Origin: Thermococcus barophilus MP
GTDB taxonomy: Archaea; Methanobacteriota_B; Thermococci; Thermococcales; Thermococcaceae
Length of the DNA stretch: 64,000 nucleotides
Assembly: GCF_000151105.2 (NCBI RefSeq)
Contig: NC_014804.1
Location: forward strand, 1,600,567 to 1,664,566
Direction of reading: 5' to 3'
A program made the position numbers and the translations under genes. How positions within the stretch are numbered: position 1 is the first letter of the stretch; each line of letters begins with the position of its first letter. Below are positions 19,048 to 27,667 of the stretch, one piece after another. The notes under the pieces are model-generated. The model saw nothing but the letters and a program-made list of their open reading frames with translations. It made no database searches and had not been told where the DNA came from.

Positions 19048-20073
19048 TTATGTTCCTTCAATAACTATCAAATCAGCCTCAATATCTTCAAGAGATGAAT
19101 TCCAGCCACCAACCACATACTTTTTCCCATCTTTAGTCTCAACGGTGATATTGGAAATAACTTTAGCTTTATCCTCATAATAATCCACTATCCTACCTTC
19201 AATCTCTACAGGCTCCTTGCTTTTAACAAACTTTCCTATGATCCTAACTTTTGAGTTTACCAAGTTAAAAAGCCGTATATCCCTGACCAACTTCCTTATG
19301 TGGATGTATTCCCTTGGAAGGATGAGCTTTCTTTCTTCTTCATACACTGTCCTTCCAGTGGGCCAGAGAGCATGGTAGAAGTACCTGTCAAACATGAACA
19401 GCAAATTCTCGTCTTTGATTATCATGGCATAGCCATGAAGGCCAGAAGTTTTTGAGTTTAATGCTTCACTTGGAGCATAAATCCCAGTTTCCTTATCTTG
19501 GATCAGGATAAAGGGATCCGGAACTTCCCTAATCTTAATTTTATGAGCAACTGGAGGTATTTCACCAACGCCGTATACAAATAGATCTATCTCAACCCCC
19601 ATTTTTTTCTTTTTTATTAGATCGTCTTGAATTCTCTTCAAGAAGGAAATTGGAAGGGCAAGAGAGATGTGTCTCTTTGCGTTTTTGATCGCATCCTTTA
19701 CATATTTTTCAAATGTTATCTTGCTTTTCACGACAATTATGTTGCCTATCTCCCCATCCCTCGGATTGTAAATCTCTTTCAACATTTCTTTTACCAGGCT
19801 AACTTTTCTGACGTATTTACGTTCAATCTCGGAGAAAACCTTTTCTGGATTAACTGCAACCACTTTTTTAGGTCTTCCACCGATTGTTATCACGAATCCC
19901 TTCCCCATAAGAGTTCTAATTACGTCATATATCCTCGGCTGGGGAACTTTTGATAGAGTTGCAAGCTCACCTGCAGTTAATGGGCCTTCCTTTATTAGAG
20001 TAAGGTATGCACTAACCTCATACTCGCTGAATCCAAGTTCTCTGAGGAGACCCTTAAGCTCTTTTTCGCTCAT
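19048..20073 (-). CDS. TrmB-family sugar-responsive transcriptional regulator
   Basis: A 341-residue TrmB protein. The N-terminal winged helix (LLRELGFSEYEVSAYLTLIKEGPLTAGELA then VPQPRIYDVIRTLMGKGFV) covers residues 5-70, a coiled dimerisation helix follows, and residues 115-341 form the sugar-binding domain (ALPISFLKRIQDDL, VYGVGEIPP, GLHGYAMIIKDENLLFMFD). It is the last gene of the ABC sugar transporter operon, so it probably controls that operon and the neighbouring dehydrogenase/glycosyltransferase genes through the shared element at 24265-24310 and 26405-26455. The ligand is unknown; the operon lacks TreT, so maltose/trehalose is not implied. Confidence 0.88.
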   Translation of the reverse strand: MSEKELKGLLRELGFSEYEVSAYLTLIKEGPLTAGELATLSKVPQPRIYDVIRTLMGKGFVITIGGRPKKVVAVNPEKVFSEIERKYVRKVSLVKEMLKEIYNPRDGEIGNIIVVKSKITFEKYVKDAIKNAKRHISLALPISFLKRIQDDLIKKKKMGVEIDLFVYGVGEIPPVAHKIKIREVPDPFILIQDKETGIYAPSEALNSKTSGLHGYAMIIKDENLLFMFDRYFYHALWPTGRTVYEEERKLILPREYIHIRKLVRDIRLFNLVNSKVRIIGKFVKSKEPVEIEGRIVDYYEDKAKVISNITVETKDGKKYVVGGWNSSLEDIEADLIVIEGT

Positions 20074-20081
20074 AGTATCCC

Positions 20082-21188
20082 TCAGATTATCGCTTTTTCA
20101 GTGCTCTTATCAAAAACATGAATGTTGTCAAGGTCAATGATTATATCAACAGGCCTTCCAAGCTCAATTGGTACATGTCCCGGTATTTTAATTTTTATAA
20201 TTTTCCCTCCAACTTTAGCATGAATTATTGTGTCTGTTCCTAATGCCTCAACAAAGTCAACTGTACCTTTAATCTTAGCTTTCCGTTTAACATGGAGAAC
20301 CTCTGAAATTCCCTCAACGGTCATGTGTTCGGGCCTTATTCCAAATACGACCGTTTTATTCACATAATCCTTCAAAAATTCTCCCAAGTCCTCTGGAAGC
20401 AGAATTTCAAACCCTTCCCCTTCAAGGGCAATGCCTTTGTCAGTTTCTTTAACAGTTACATCCATTAAGTTCATCTCTGGAGCTCCAATAAAAGTCGCAA
20501 CAAATATTGAATTAGGCTTAGAATAAACCTCAACAGGAGGCCCAACTTGGAGGAGCTGTCCTTTGTTCATAACCGCAATTCTGTCCCCCATTGTCATTGC
20601 TTCAACCTGATCGTGGGTAACATAGATAGTTGTGACCTTAAGCTTCTCTTGAAGCTTTTTGATTTCAGCACGCATCATGACCCTAAGCTTTGCATCCAAG
20701 TTTGAGAGAGGTTCATCCATTAAGAGAACATCGGGCTCAACAACGATTGCCCTTGCAACTGCAACCCTCTGCCTCTGACCACCACTTAGCTGTGCCGGAT
20801 ACCTGTCCAAAAGTTCCTCTATTTGAAGAAGCTCGGCAGCCCATTTTACCCTCTTGTCGATTTCTTCCTTTGGATACTTCTTTATCTTCAAGGGGAAAGC
20901 GATGTTATCATAAACAGTCATGTGTGGCCACACAGCATAGCTCTGGAAGACCATTGAAATGTTTCTGTCCTTGGGCGGCAAATATGTAACGTCTCTATCC
21001 CCAAACCATATTTTGCCGCTTGTGGGTGTTTCAAGACCTGAAATCATCCTGAGTGTTGTGGTCTTACCACAGCCACTTGGCCCCAATAGGACCAAAAATT
21101 CTCCATCTTTTATCGTCAGGGTTAACTCATTTACTGCCGTGAAATCTCCAAACTTCTTCGTTATTTTTTCCAACCTTACTTCAACCAT
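20082..21188 (-). CDS. MalK-type ABC transporter ATPase
   Basis: A 368-residue ATPase of the carbohydrate uptake (CUT1) type. Walker A GPSGCGKTTTLR near residue 38, Q-loop near 82 (SMVFQSYAVWPHMTVYDN), signature LSGGQRQRVAVARA near 135, Walker B VLLMDEPLSNLDAKLR near 155, H-loop THDQVEAM near 193. Residues 240-368 form the MalK-like OB/TOBE regulatory domains. Operon order is binding protein, permease, permease, ATPase, regulator. A GGTGTT ribosome binding site precedes the ATG. Confidence 0.93.
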   Translation of the reverse strand: MVEVRLEKITKKFGDFTAVNELTLTIKDGEFLVLLGPSGCGKTTTLRMISGLETPTSGKIWFGDRDVTYLPPKDRNISMVFQSYAVWPHMTVYDNIAFPLKIKKYPKEEIDKRVKWAAELLQIEELLDRYPAQLSGGQRQRVAVARAIVVEPDVLLMDEPLSNLDAKLRVMMRAEIKKLQEKLKVTTIYVTHDQVEAMTMGDRIAVMNKGQLLQVGPPVEVYSKPNSIFVATFIGAPEMNLMDVTVKETDKGIALEGEGFEILLPEDLGEFLKDYVNKTVVFGIRPEHMTVEGISEVLHVKRKAKIKGTVDFVEALGTDTIIHAKVGGKIIKIKIPGHVPIELGRPVDIIIDLDNIHVFDKSTEKAII

Positions 21189-21197
21189 GGTAACACC

Positions 21198-22031
21198 TCA
21201 CTTGAGCGTTATACCCCACATGCTTACGAGGTATTTTCTTGCGAAGAATATGAATATCATGGCTGGAAGGGTCATTATGAAGGCTGCAGCGAATTTATAA
21301 TATGGAGGCGCTGCTCCTCCACTCGAACCTGCCATTATTGACAGTATCTGAGCAGGTAAAGTCCTGTTTTTAAGAGTTAATATCGACGCAACAAAAACCT
21401 CGTTCCAGCTCATCACAAATGTAAACATTGCAGCGGCCGCCAAGCCTGGAAGCGCTAATGGTAGTGTAATCCGGAAAAAAGCACCAAGCCTTGTTACACC
21501 AAAGACCATTGCTGCCTCCTCAAGCTCTTTGGAAACACCTGCAAATATGCTTGAGGTTATCAGCACAACGAAAGGTAATGCCATTGCAGTGTGAGCCAAT
21601 GCAACCCCAAGGAGAGTATCTATAAGGTTAAGCTTTATGTAAAGCACAACCAATGGAATTGCCATAACCGGAATTGGAAACATTCTGAGGGCTATTATTG
21701 ACAGCTTTATTGTATCTTTTCCCGGAAAGATGAACTTCGCTATCGCATAGCCCGCGGGTATACCGAGGGAGAAGCTTATGATAATGGTTAATATGGCAAC
21801 TATAACGCTATTTTTAATCCCATCCCATGCTCCAAGAGTAAAGAGCAGAGTCTTGACCCACTGGGTTGTGTAATGTGTTGGAATGACCTTTTGGGGATCA
21901 TAATAGTCAAGTTTTGAAGAAAAGGCATAGAGGATTGACACAATTATTGGAAGCACTATCCATACAACGATTGTAAACAGGAAAGAGTATAAGAGCAGTT
22001 TCTTCAGCATAAATCTTGTTTTGTCGTTCAT
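21198..22031 (-). CDS. ABC sugar transporter permease (MalG type)
   Basis: A 277-residue permease with six hydrophobic helices. The coupling-helix EAA motif is EEAAMVFGVTRLGAFFRITLPLALPG near residue 165, giving contact with the MalK-type ATPase. Sequence and gene position match the MalG subfamily. Its start overlaps the stop of the first permease gene by four bases. Confidence 0.9.
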   Translation of the reverse strand: MNDKTRFMLKKLLLYSFLFTIVVWIVLPIIVSILYAFSSKLDYYDPQKVIPTHYTTQWVKTLLFTLGAWDGIKNSVIVAILTIIISFSLGIPAGYAIAKFIFPGKDTIKLSIIALRMFPIPVMAIPLVVLYIKLNLIDTLLGVALAHTAMALPFVVLITSSIFAGVSKELEEAAMVFGVTRLGAFFRITLPLALPGLAAAAMFTFVMSWNEVFVASILTLKNRTLPAQILSIMAGSSGGAAPPYYKFAAAFIMTLPAMIFIFFARKYLVSMWGITLK

Positions 22032-22873
22032 GTTCTCACCTCCAAGTACTCAGCCTTGAGGAACTTAACGTACATGGCACCCAAGAGGATTGAGAGAGCT
22101 GCTATAGTAAGGGCATATATTGACGCCACCCCGTAGTCTTTTATGAAAGTGAGCTGATAGAATCCTTCCCCAGCCAAAACTGGTATGTCTCTGCCCGCAA
22201 GTATCCATACCACACCGAACACCTGCATTGCGAAGAGAGTTCTTATGATCAGAGCACTCTGAATTGAAGGTTTAAGCAAGGGAATTACTATTTTTCTCAT
22301 TCTTGTCCAGTAATCAGCACCAAAGACTTCCGCTGCCTCAAGATATTCCTTGCTTATCATTTGCAGACCCGCAAGGATAATAACGAAGACAATTGCCGTT
22401 GCCCTCCATAACTCCTCAATAACTATTGCAAGGAACTCCATATTTCTATATTCGTATCCAAAAAAGTGTATAGGCTGGGTTATTAAACCAAGATTAAGAA
22501 GAAGTTTGTTCAAAAATCCAGCATCGGTAAGCATGGTATACCAAATCAGACCCCCTGCAACATCACTTATTGTAAGAGGGATTATCAAGGCGTAAAGAGC
22601 AAGATCTTTACCCTTAAATGTCCTATTCATAACAACAGCCAATATAAGAGCCAAAAAAAGCTGGATAGGTATGATCACAACAGCAAGGGCGATTGTATAC
22701 TTTAAAGCCTGCCAGAAGTAGGGATCACCAATAGTTCGTCTAACATTGTCAAGGGTAAAATGTCCATTTTGAGTAAACGCCAAATATAACGCCTGAACAA
22801 GCGGATATCCGATGAAAAAAACAAGATACAAAACGGCGGGCAAAAGTAAAAGATAGGGGAGGCGAAGCTTCAT
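22028..22873 (-). CDS. ABC sugar transporter permease (MalF type)
   Basis: A 281-residue permease with six hydrophobic helices. The EAA motif lies at EAAEVFGADYWTRMRKIVIPLLKPS near residue 180. The first helix starts at residue 5 and lacks the extra N-terminal helices of enteric MalF, as in other thermophile CUT1 systems. GAGGTGTT precedes the ATG. Partner of the permease at 21198 in a heterodimeric channel. Confidence 0.9.
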   Translation of the reverse strand: MKLRLPYLLLLPAVLYLVFFIGYPLVQALYLAFTQNGHFTLDNVRRTIGDPYFWQALKYTIALAVVIIPIQLFLALILAVVMNRTFKGKDLALYALIIPLTISDVAGGLIWYTMLTDAGFLNKLLLNLGLITQPIHFFGYEYRNMEFLAIVIEELWRATAIVFVIILAGLQMISKEYLEAAEVFGADYWTRMRKIVIPLLKPSIQSALIIRTLFAMQVFGVVWILAGRDIPVLAGEGFYQLTFIKDYGVASIYALTIAALSILLGAMYVKFLKAEYLEVRT

Positions 22874-22882
22874 GCCAACACC

Positions 22883-24220
22883 TCACGGCACTTCTATTCC
22901 TTTCTCCTTAAATAACTGCAGCAGCTTTGGTCCAAGTTCGCTGATAACTTTCTGTGGGTCCTCTCCTTGGAGGACGATTCTTCTGAAAGCTTCTTTATAG
23001 ATGTTCTTGAATTCACCGCCTTTGTCTCCAAGGTTCGGTATCATCACAATCAGTGCATCTGGAGTTGATGACTGGGCAGTAACACCTTCTGCAAGTATCT
23101 TAAGTGGTCCCTCTGGAATTGCATTTGTTGCTTCCTTAACGGTTGGGAAGAACCCAACATTCTTAAGTACTTCAACTTGAGTTTCTGGCTTTGTTAGGTA
23201 GTCAATTAACTTCCATGCAGCATCTGGGTTTGGAGCACCTTTTGGAATCGCGAGACCAGCAAGAACAACTATGAATCCTCTTCCCTTTGGTCCTCTTGGC
23301 ACTGGAACAACTACAAATTCATCGGGTTTTGTCTGGATTGCATTCTTAATTCTCGCAGTGTGATCCCATGCAATCAAGACTTGTCCTGTCAGCAGTGGAT
23401 CACTCATTGCATCCCAGGTTGTGGATGCGGGGTTAACATATTTCCACAGCTCCTTGAGATAGTTCCACATTGTTACTGCTTCTGGGCTGTCAAATGCCTT
23501 AGCCTCATATCCAGTGAAACTTGGGTACAGGTAACCGTGCAGGAATCTAACAAAGAGACCGTTTGGCCCTGCTGGGAAACCAACCTGAGGCTTTCCAGTC
23601 TTTTCATAGAGGTTCTTTGCCCATGCAAGGAATGCATCATAAGTCCATTTGTCAGTCCCCTTAATGACATCGTCCTTTGTTAAGCCAGCGGGAAGGTAGT
23701 CAAAGGCTTTCTTATTGACTACCATAACATATGTGGCACTCATCCAGGGAACATAGACCTTCTTTCCGTTAATTGTTGCATACTTTTCAAAGCTTGTGAT
23801 AAATGTTCTGCCTTCAAGCTTTGGCATTTTGCTGAGATCCATAAGCCAGCCTTGGGAGTTGAAGTAGTCAAGTCCACCGTGTAGGTCTCCAATTACATCA
23901 ATAGTAACTTTTCCAGTTTTTTCTTCACCAGCAAGTCTTGTTGAAAGATCAGTGTAACTCATTGGGATAAAATCAACATCAATCCCATACTGCTTTTTAA
24001 AGTTCGCAAGAAGTGTTTCCTTAACAAAAGCCCTTTCTTCAGGAGGTGCCAATTGAGTTGAGACCCAAACAATCTTAGCAGGAGTTGTTGATTGTGTCGG
24101 CGTTGTTTGAGTTCCAGTGGGTGTGGTCGTTTTTTCTCCCCCAATACAGCCGCTTGCTGCTACTGCAAAAACTATCAGGCCAACCAAAAACAAACCAAAC
24201 ATTGTTTTTACTTTTTTCAT
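22883..24220 (-). CDS. Extracellular sugar-binding lipoprotein (family 1)
   Basis: A 445-residue binding protein. Signal peptide with lipobox (VAASGC, Cys near 25), Thr/Pro-rich linker to about residue 48, then a family-1 solute-binding fold with typical segments VPWMSATYVMVVNKKAFDY, LIAWDHTA, LAGLAIPKGAPNPDAAWKLIDYL and GFFPTVKEA. Aromatic residues in the putative cleft fit a carbohydrate ligand, but the sugar cannot be read from sequence. It is the first gene of the transporter operon, downstream of the shared promoter element. Confidence 0.9.
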   Translation of the reverse strand: MKKVKTMFGLFLVGLIVFAVAASGCIGGEKTTTPTGTQTTPTQSTTPAKIVWVSTQLAPPEERAFVKETLLANFKKQYGIDVDFIPMSYTDLSTRLAGEEKTGKVTIDVIGDLHGGLDYFNSQGWLMDLSKMPKLEGRTFITSFEKYATINGKKVYVPWMSATYVMVVNKKAFDYLPAGLTKDDVIKGTDKWTYDAFLAWAKNLYEKTGKPQVGFPAGPNGLFVRFLHGYLYPSFTGYEAKAFDSPEAVTMWNYLKELWKYVNPASTTWDAMSDPLLTGQVLIAWDHTARIKNAIQTKPDEFVVVPVPRGPKGRGFIVVLAGLAIPKGAPNPDAAWKLIDYLTKPETQVEVLKNVGFFPTVKEATNAIPEGPLKILAEGVTAQSSTPDALIVMIPNLGDKGGEFKNIYKEAFRRIVLQGEDPQKVISELGPKLLQLFKEKGIEVP

Positions 24221-24264
24221 TAGCCCCCACCTCAGTATGCTAAGTCACTAAAATTTACTTAAAG

Positions 24265-24310
24265 GAGATATATAAACGTTATGATAAAACCACTTTTAGT
24301 TGTTGTATTT
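24265..24310 (-). promoter_or_regulatory. Promoter/operator of the sugar ABC transporter operon
   Basis: Read on the minus strand: AAATACAAC, a degenerate dyad matching AACCA-N7-TGGTT (here TTGTT; 24288-24304), AACGTT and the TATA stretch TTTATATAT. The same words in the same order occur before the dehydrogenase operon at 26405-26455. The dyad lies upstream of the TATA box relative to the binding-protein gene. Candidate site for the operon's own TrmB. Confidence 0.5.
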
Positions 24311-24347
24311 TGTAAAGAGAAAAGAGAAGAAAATTAGAAAAGTTATG

Positions 24348-25352
24348 CTACAATCGCACTACCTTCCCAGTTTTTGAAGATTCATAAGCAGCCAAAACTA
24401 TCTCCAAGTTTTTCCTGGCATCTTCTCCAGTTATTGGGGGTTCCTTATCCTCAAGTATAGCCTCAATGAAATACTTAACTATACTTTCGACGTCAGGCCT
24501 CTCCCAGTATATCTTTTCAGCCCTATCCTGATAGACTGTGAAATCCGGATAGGCTGTCCTTACATCCAAAAAGCCGTCCTTCCCAAGAATGTAGTATTTC
24601 ATCTCCAACCCATACGAATACCCCTTTGGATTGCCCCAGCCAGCATTCAGAACAGCAGTGACACCATTTTTAAATTCAAGAACTGCAGTTCCAATGTCAT
24701 CCACGGGGAAACCGTAGATCTTAGACCCAATGTCTGCATAGACTTTCTCAACGTCACTCTCTGTCAGCCAGAGAAGTGAATCAATGCCATGGGGAGCTGT
24801 ATCCATGAAGCCTCCTCCACCTGCTTTATCCTTATCCAAAAACCAGCTCATATCAAGGCCTTCAAGGAATATTGGCGGTTTAACGTATTCTGAGATTGCA
24901 TATACATACTCAAGACTTCCAATTTCCCCGCTTTCAATCATGCTCTTTGCCTTTCTGAGAGGAATTGTAAATCTTGGATTGAAAGGCACCATCAGCTTAA
25001 CTCCAGCTTTTTTAGCTGCTTTGATTATCTCATCGGCATCCTCAAGCGTCAGAGCAATTGGTTTTTCCAAGAGAAGATGCTTCCCCTCCTCAATAACTCT
25101 AAGAGCAACCTCTTTATGGCGATAGGTTTCAATTGCAACATAAACCGCATCAATTTTTTTATCTTTTAACAGCTCATCATATGTCCTGTAAAACTTCGCC
25201 TTAAACCTCTGAGCTTCCCTCTTTGCAACATCAGAATTCGAACCATCTCCAGAAATTGCATGGAGCTTAACCTTAGGATTAGAGGCAAAAGTCGAGCCAT
25301 ACCTTAAGGCATGAGGATGAGCATAGCTTATAATCCCGACGTTAATCTTCAT
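24348..25352 (-). CDS. Gfo/Idh/MocA-family NAD(P)-dependent oxidoreductase
   Basis: A 334-residue sugar dehydrogenase-like protein. N-terminal Rossmann domain (VGIISYAHPHALRYG, less canonical than GxGxxG) and the catalytic-site segment HLLLEKPIALT near residue 92 with the EKP lysine. The conserved GGGGFMDTAPHGIDSLLWL near 180 has the catalytic Asp/His pair. It overlaps the next Gfo/Idh gene by four bases. Sequence divergence between the two suggests different steps in one sugar conversion, or a heteromer. Substrate unknown. Confidence 0.82.
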   Translation of the reverse strand: MKINVGIISYAHPHALRYGSTFASNPKVKLHAISGDGSNSDVAKREAQRFKAKFYRTYDELLKDKKIDAVYVAIETYRHKEVALRVIEEGKHLLLEKPIALTLEDADEIIKAAKKAGVKLMVPFNPRFTIPLRKAKSMIESGEIGSLEYVYAISEYVKPPIFLEGLDMSWFLDKDKAGGGGFMDTAPHGIDSLLWLTESDVEKVYADIGSKIYGFPVDDIGTAVLEFKNGVTAVLNAGWGNPKGYSYGLEMKYYILGKDGFLDVRTAYPDFTVYQDRAEKIYWERPDVESIVKYFIEAILEDKEPPITGEDARKNLEIVLAAYESSKTGKVVRL

Positions 25353-26377
25353 GAAATCACCCCCAGCTCAATGGGCTCTCCTTTTTGGGCAGATTTTATT
25401 GCCGTTTCAGCAATTTGAAGTGCAATGAGAGCATCTTTTGCAGTTATCACTGGTTCTTCTTTGCCAAGAATCACATTGAAAAAGTGCCTCAGCTCTCTTT
25501 CAAAGGCATCTGGGAACGTTGAAAGCATTGGTGAAAAGCGGGGCATTTCAAAATGGCTTTTGACAACACCAACAACAGGAGTATCCATTGGCGTGAACCT
25601 TATCCGCCCATTTTTGCCGAGGATGTCTAAGTGATGATAGAACACTCCATAACGCGCTGGATAGGAGTAAGCCCAGCTTACTTCAGCAATTCCAGTTTTA
25701 CCCCCTTCGAACTGGATCATCATGACAAAGTGATCGTAAGTGTTGTTAACTTTTGCCTCCTTCCTTATCGCTTTCCCGATTCCCAAGACTTTAACCGCTT
25801 CACTTTCAAAGAACCATCTCAGGAAATCGGTAACGTGAACTCCTAAGTCAATTGCAACGCCACCACCTTTGTGGGGCTTCCAGTACCATGCTGTCTCCGG
25901 GAAGGGGAGCCTCTGAACTTCGGCTTTTCTTATTTGCATGGGCAGTATATTTCTCTTTTTGATAATTTCTTTGATCTGCATCCACCGCTTATCAAATCTT
26001 CTTGTATGTCCAACTAAAAGCCACAATCCCTCTTTCTCCGCAACCTTAATCATTTTTTCCGCTTCCTCGCTTCTCAATGCGATGGGCTTTTCAACTATAA
26101 CATGCTTTCCAGCTTTTAGGGCTTTGATTGCAATATCAGCATGAGTGTAAGTAGGAGTCAATATTTCAACCACATCCAAGTCAAAATCAAGAAACTCATC
26201 CAAGCTTGTAAAATACTTGGCGTTAAATTCTTTTGCTGCCTCTTTTGCTTTTTTTATCCTAATGTCCATAAAAGCAACGGGCTTTACTGTCTCAAGGTTC
26301 TTAAGAGCGTTTTTATGGGCTAAATTGAATATATTTCCGCAACCTACAACGCCTACCCTTAGTTTGCGGTCTGGCAT
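25349..26377 (-). CDS. Gfo/Idh/MocA-family NAD(P)-dependent oxidoreductase
   Basis: A 342-residue protein, first gene of the dehydrogenase pair. Rossmann signature VGVVGCGNIFNLAHK at residues 8-22, catalytic lysine motif HVIVEKPIALRS near 93, and GGGVAIDLGVHVTDFLRWF near 172 with the Asp/His pair. The GATG-containing leader is short. It is divergently transcribed from the glycosyltransferase at 26468, sharing the operator region. Family members oxidise or epimerise hydroxyls of sugars, inositols and glycosides. Confidence 0.85.
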   Translation of the reverse strand: MPDRKLRVGVVGCGNIFNLAHKNALKNLETVKPVAFMDIRIKKAKEAAKEFNAKYFTSLDEFLDFDLDVVEILTPTYTHADIAIKALKAGKHVIVEKPIALRSEEAEKMIKVAEKEGLWLLVGHTRRFDKRWMQIKEIIKKRNILPMQIRKAEVQRLPFPETAWYWKPHKGGGVAIDLGVHVTDFLRWFFESEAVKVLGIGKAIRKEAKVNNTYDHFVMMIQFEGGKTGIAEVSWAYSYPARYGVFYHHLDILGKNGRIRFTPMDTPVVGVVKSHFEMPRFSPMLSTFPDAFERELRHFFNVILGKEEPVITAKDALIALQIAETAIKSAQKGEPIELGVIS

Positions 26378-26404
26378 AGGGCATCACTATTAAGGGGAGG
26401 GAAC

Positions 26405-26455
26405 AAAAAGTATATAACGTTTTTCATTATAAACCACTTTAGATGGTTGTATTTT
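26405..26455. promoter_or_regulatory. Divergent promoter/operator between dehydrogenase and glycosyltransferase genes
   Basis: A perfect dyad AACCA-N7-TGGTT occupies 26432-26448. On the minus strand it is followed by AACGTT and TATATAC (26408-26419), serving the dehydrogenase operon; on the plus strand ATTATAAA at 26427-26434 would serve the glycosyltransferase, with the dyad over its start region. So one factor could act in opposite ways on the two genes. Confidence 0.55.
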
Positions 26456-26467
26456 TGGGTGATAAAA

Positions 26468-27610
26468 ATGAAGGTTATGGTGGGAATACCAAGCTACAAC
26501 AACGCCGACACAATAGGCTTTGTAGTCAAACAAGCAGCTGAAGGACTGAAAAAGTACTTCGGGGGAGGAATAATAGCCAATGCTGACGGTGGAAGCAACG
26601 ATGGAACAAGAGAAGTTGTTATGAAAACCAGAGTTCCAGAAGGGGTAGAAGTGATGAGCTTCGTTTATAAGTGGCCAATCCCTGGCAAAGGTAGCGCAAT
26701 GAAAGAGCTCATGGAGCTCGCAAAGGAAAAAGGTGTTGATGTTCTGGTTTTTGTTGACAGCGATTTGAGGAGCATAACCCCTGAGTGGATTTACAAATTC
26801 GCCAAGCCAGTTGAAGATGGATATGATTTTGTTGCTCCGCTTTACATAAGACACAAATATGATGGTACAATAACAAATAACATCGCTTATCCAATGACAG
26901 CATCCCTCTATGGATACAATGTTAGACAGCCAATTGGGGGGGACTTTGGAATCAGTGCGAAGCTGATTGATGTTTACTTAGCGGATGAAGAGGTTTGGAA
27001 AACAGACGTTGCAAGATTTGGTGTTGATATATTTCTAACAACAACAGCCTTGGCTGAGGGATTCAGGGTAGTTCAAACAGCTTTGGGCTTAAAGATTCAC
27101 AATCCGAAGGATCCAGCTGCCTCTCTCGGTCCAATGTTCAACCAAGTCGTTGGCACTTTGTTCATGTTGATGAAAAAATATGAAGAGAAATGGAAACCAG
27201 TTAAAAACATTAGAGACGTTGAGGTATTTGGAGAAATCCAATGGAAAGAACCAGAAGAAGTGAAGGTTACACTTGAGCTTTTGAAGCAAAAAGCCAAGGA
27301 ACTTTTCAAAGAAAATGAAGCTATTTTAAAGAAGGCTTTAAGTGAAGAAACATTTACCCAAGTCACAAAAGCCCTTGAGACCTTTGAACTTGATGATGTT
27401 CTCTGGAGTCATATCCTATTTGATGGAGCAGTTGCATACAAGAGGGGAATCCTCAAGAACGCTGAACCACTGATACCACTCTACTTTGCAAAGACTGCTG
27501 ATTTCGTTGAGAAGACAAGGGAGTTAACAACAGCAGAGGCAGAGAAGATAATTCAAGAGAGGGCAAAGGTCTTCTTAGAGGAAAAAGACTATCTGCTTGA
27601 GAAGTGGTGA
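26468..27610 (+). CDS. GT-A fold glycosyltransferase, mannosyl/glucosylglycerate-synthase-like
   Basis: A 380-residue nucleotide-sugar glycosyltransferase. VGIPSYNNADTIGFVV (residues 5-20) is the nucleotide-binding start, GKGSAMKELM near 73, the metal-binding FVDSDLRSITPEWI near 93, QPIGGDFGIS near 155 and the GVDIFLTTTAL segment near 183. This order resembles mannosylglycerate and glucosyl-phosphoglycerate synthases (compatible-solute enzymes) more than ordinary GT2 enzymes. A GGGTGAT ribosome binding site precedes ATG 26468. It shares a divergent operator with two Gfo/Idh genes and the ABC importer regulon. Exact donor and acceptor are unknown. Confidence 0.72.
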   Translation: MKVMVGIPSYNNADTIGFVVKQAAEGLKKYFGGGIIANADGGSNDGTREVVMKTRVPEGVEVMSFVYKWPIPGKGSAMKELMELAKEKGVDVLVFVDSDLRSITPEWIYKFAKPVEDGYDFVAPLYIRHKYDGTITNNIAYPMTASLYGYNVRQPIGGDFGISAKLIDVYLADEEVWKTDVARFGVDIFLTTTALAEGFRVVQTALGLKIHNPKDPAASLGPMFNQVVGTLFMLMKKYEEKWKPVKNIRDVEVFGEIQWKEPEEVKVTLELLKQKAKELFKENEAILKKALSEETFTQVTKALETFELDDVLWSHILFDGAVAYKRGILKNAEPLIPLYFAKTADFVEKTRELTTAEAEKIIQERAKVFLEEKDYLLEKW

Positions 27611-27667
27611 GCTTTTGTTAATTCATTTTTTCTTGAAGTTTTCAAGAGAAGAGAATCTGGAGCCCGT

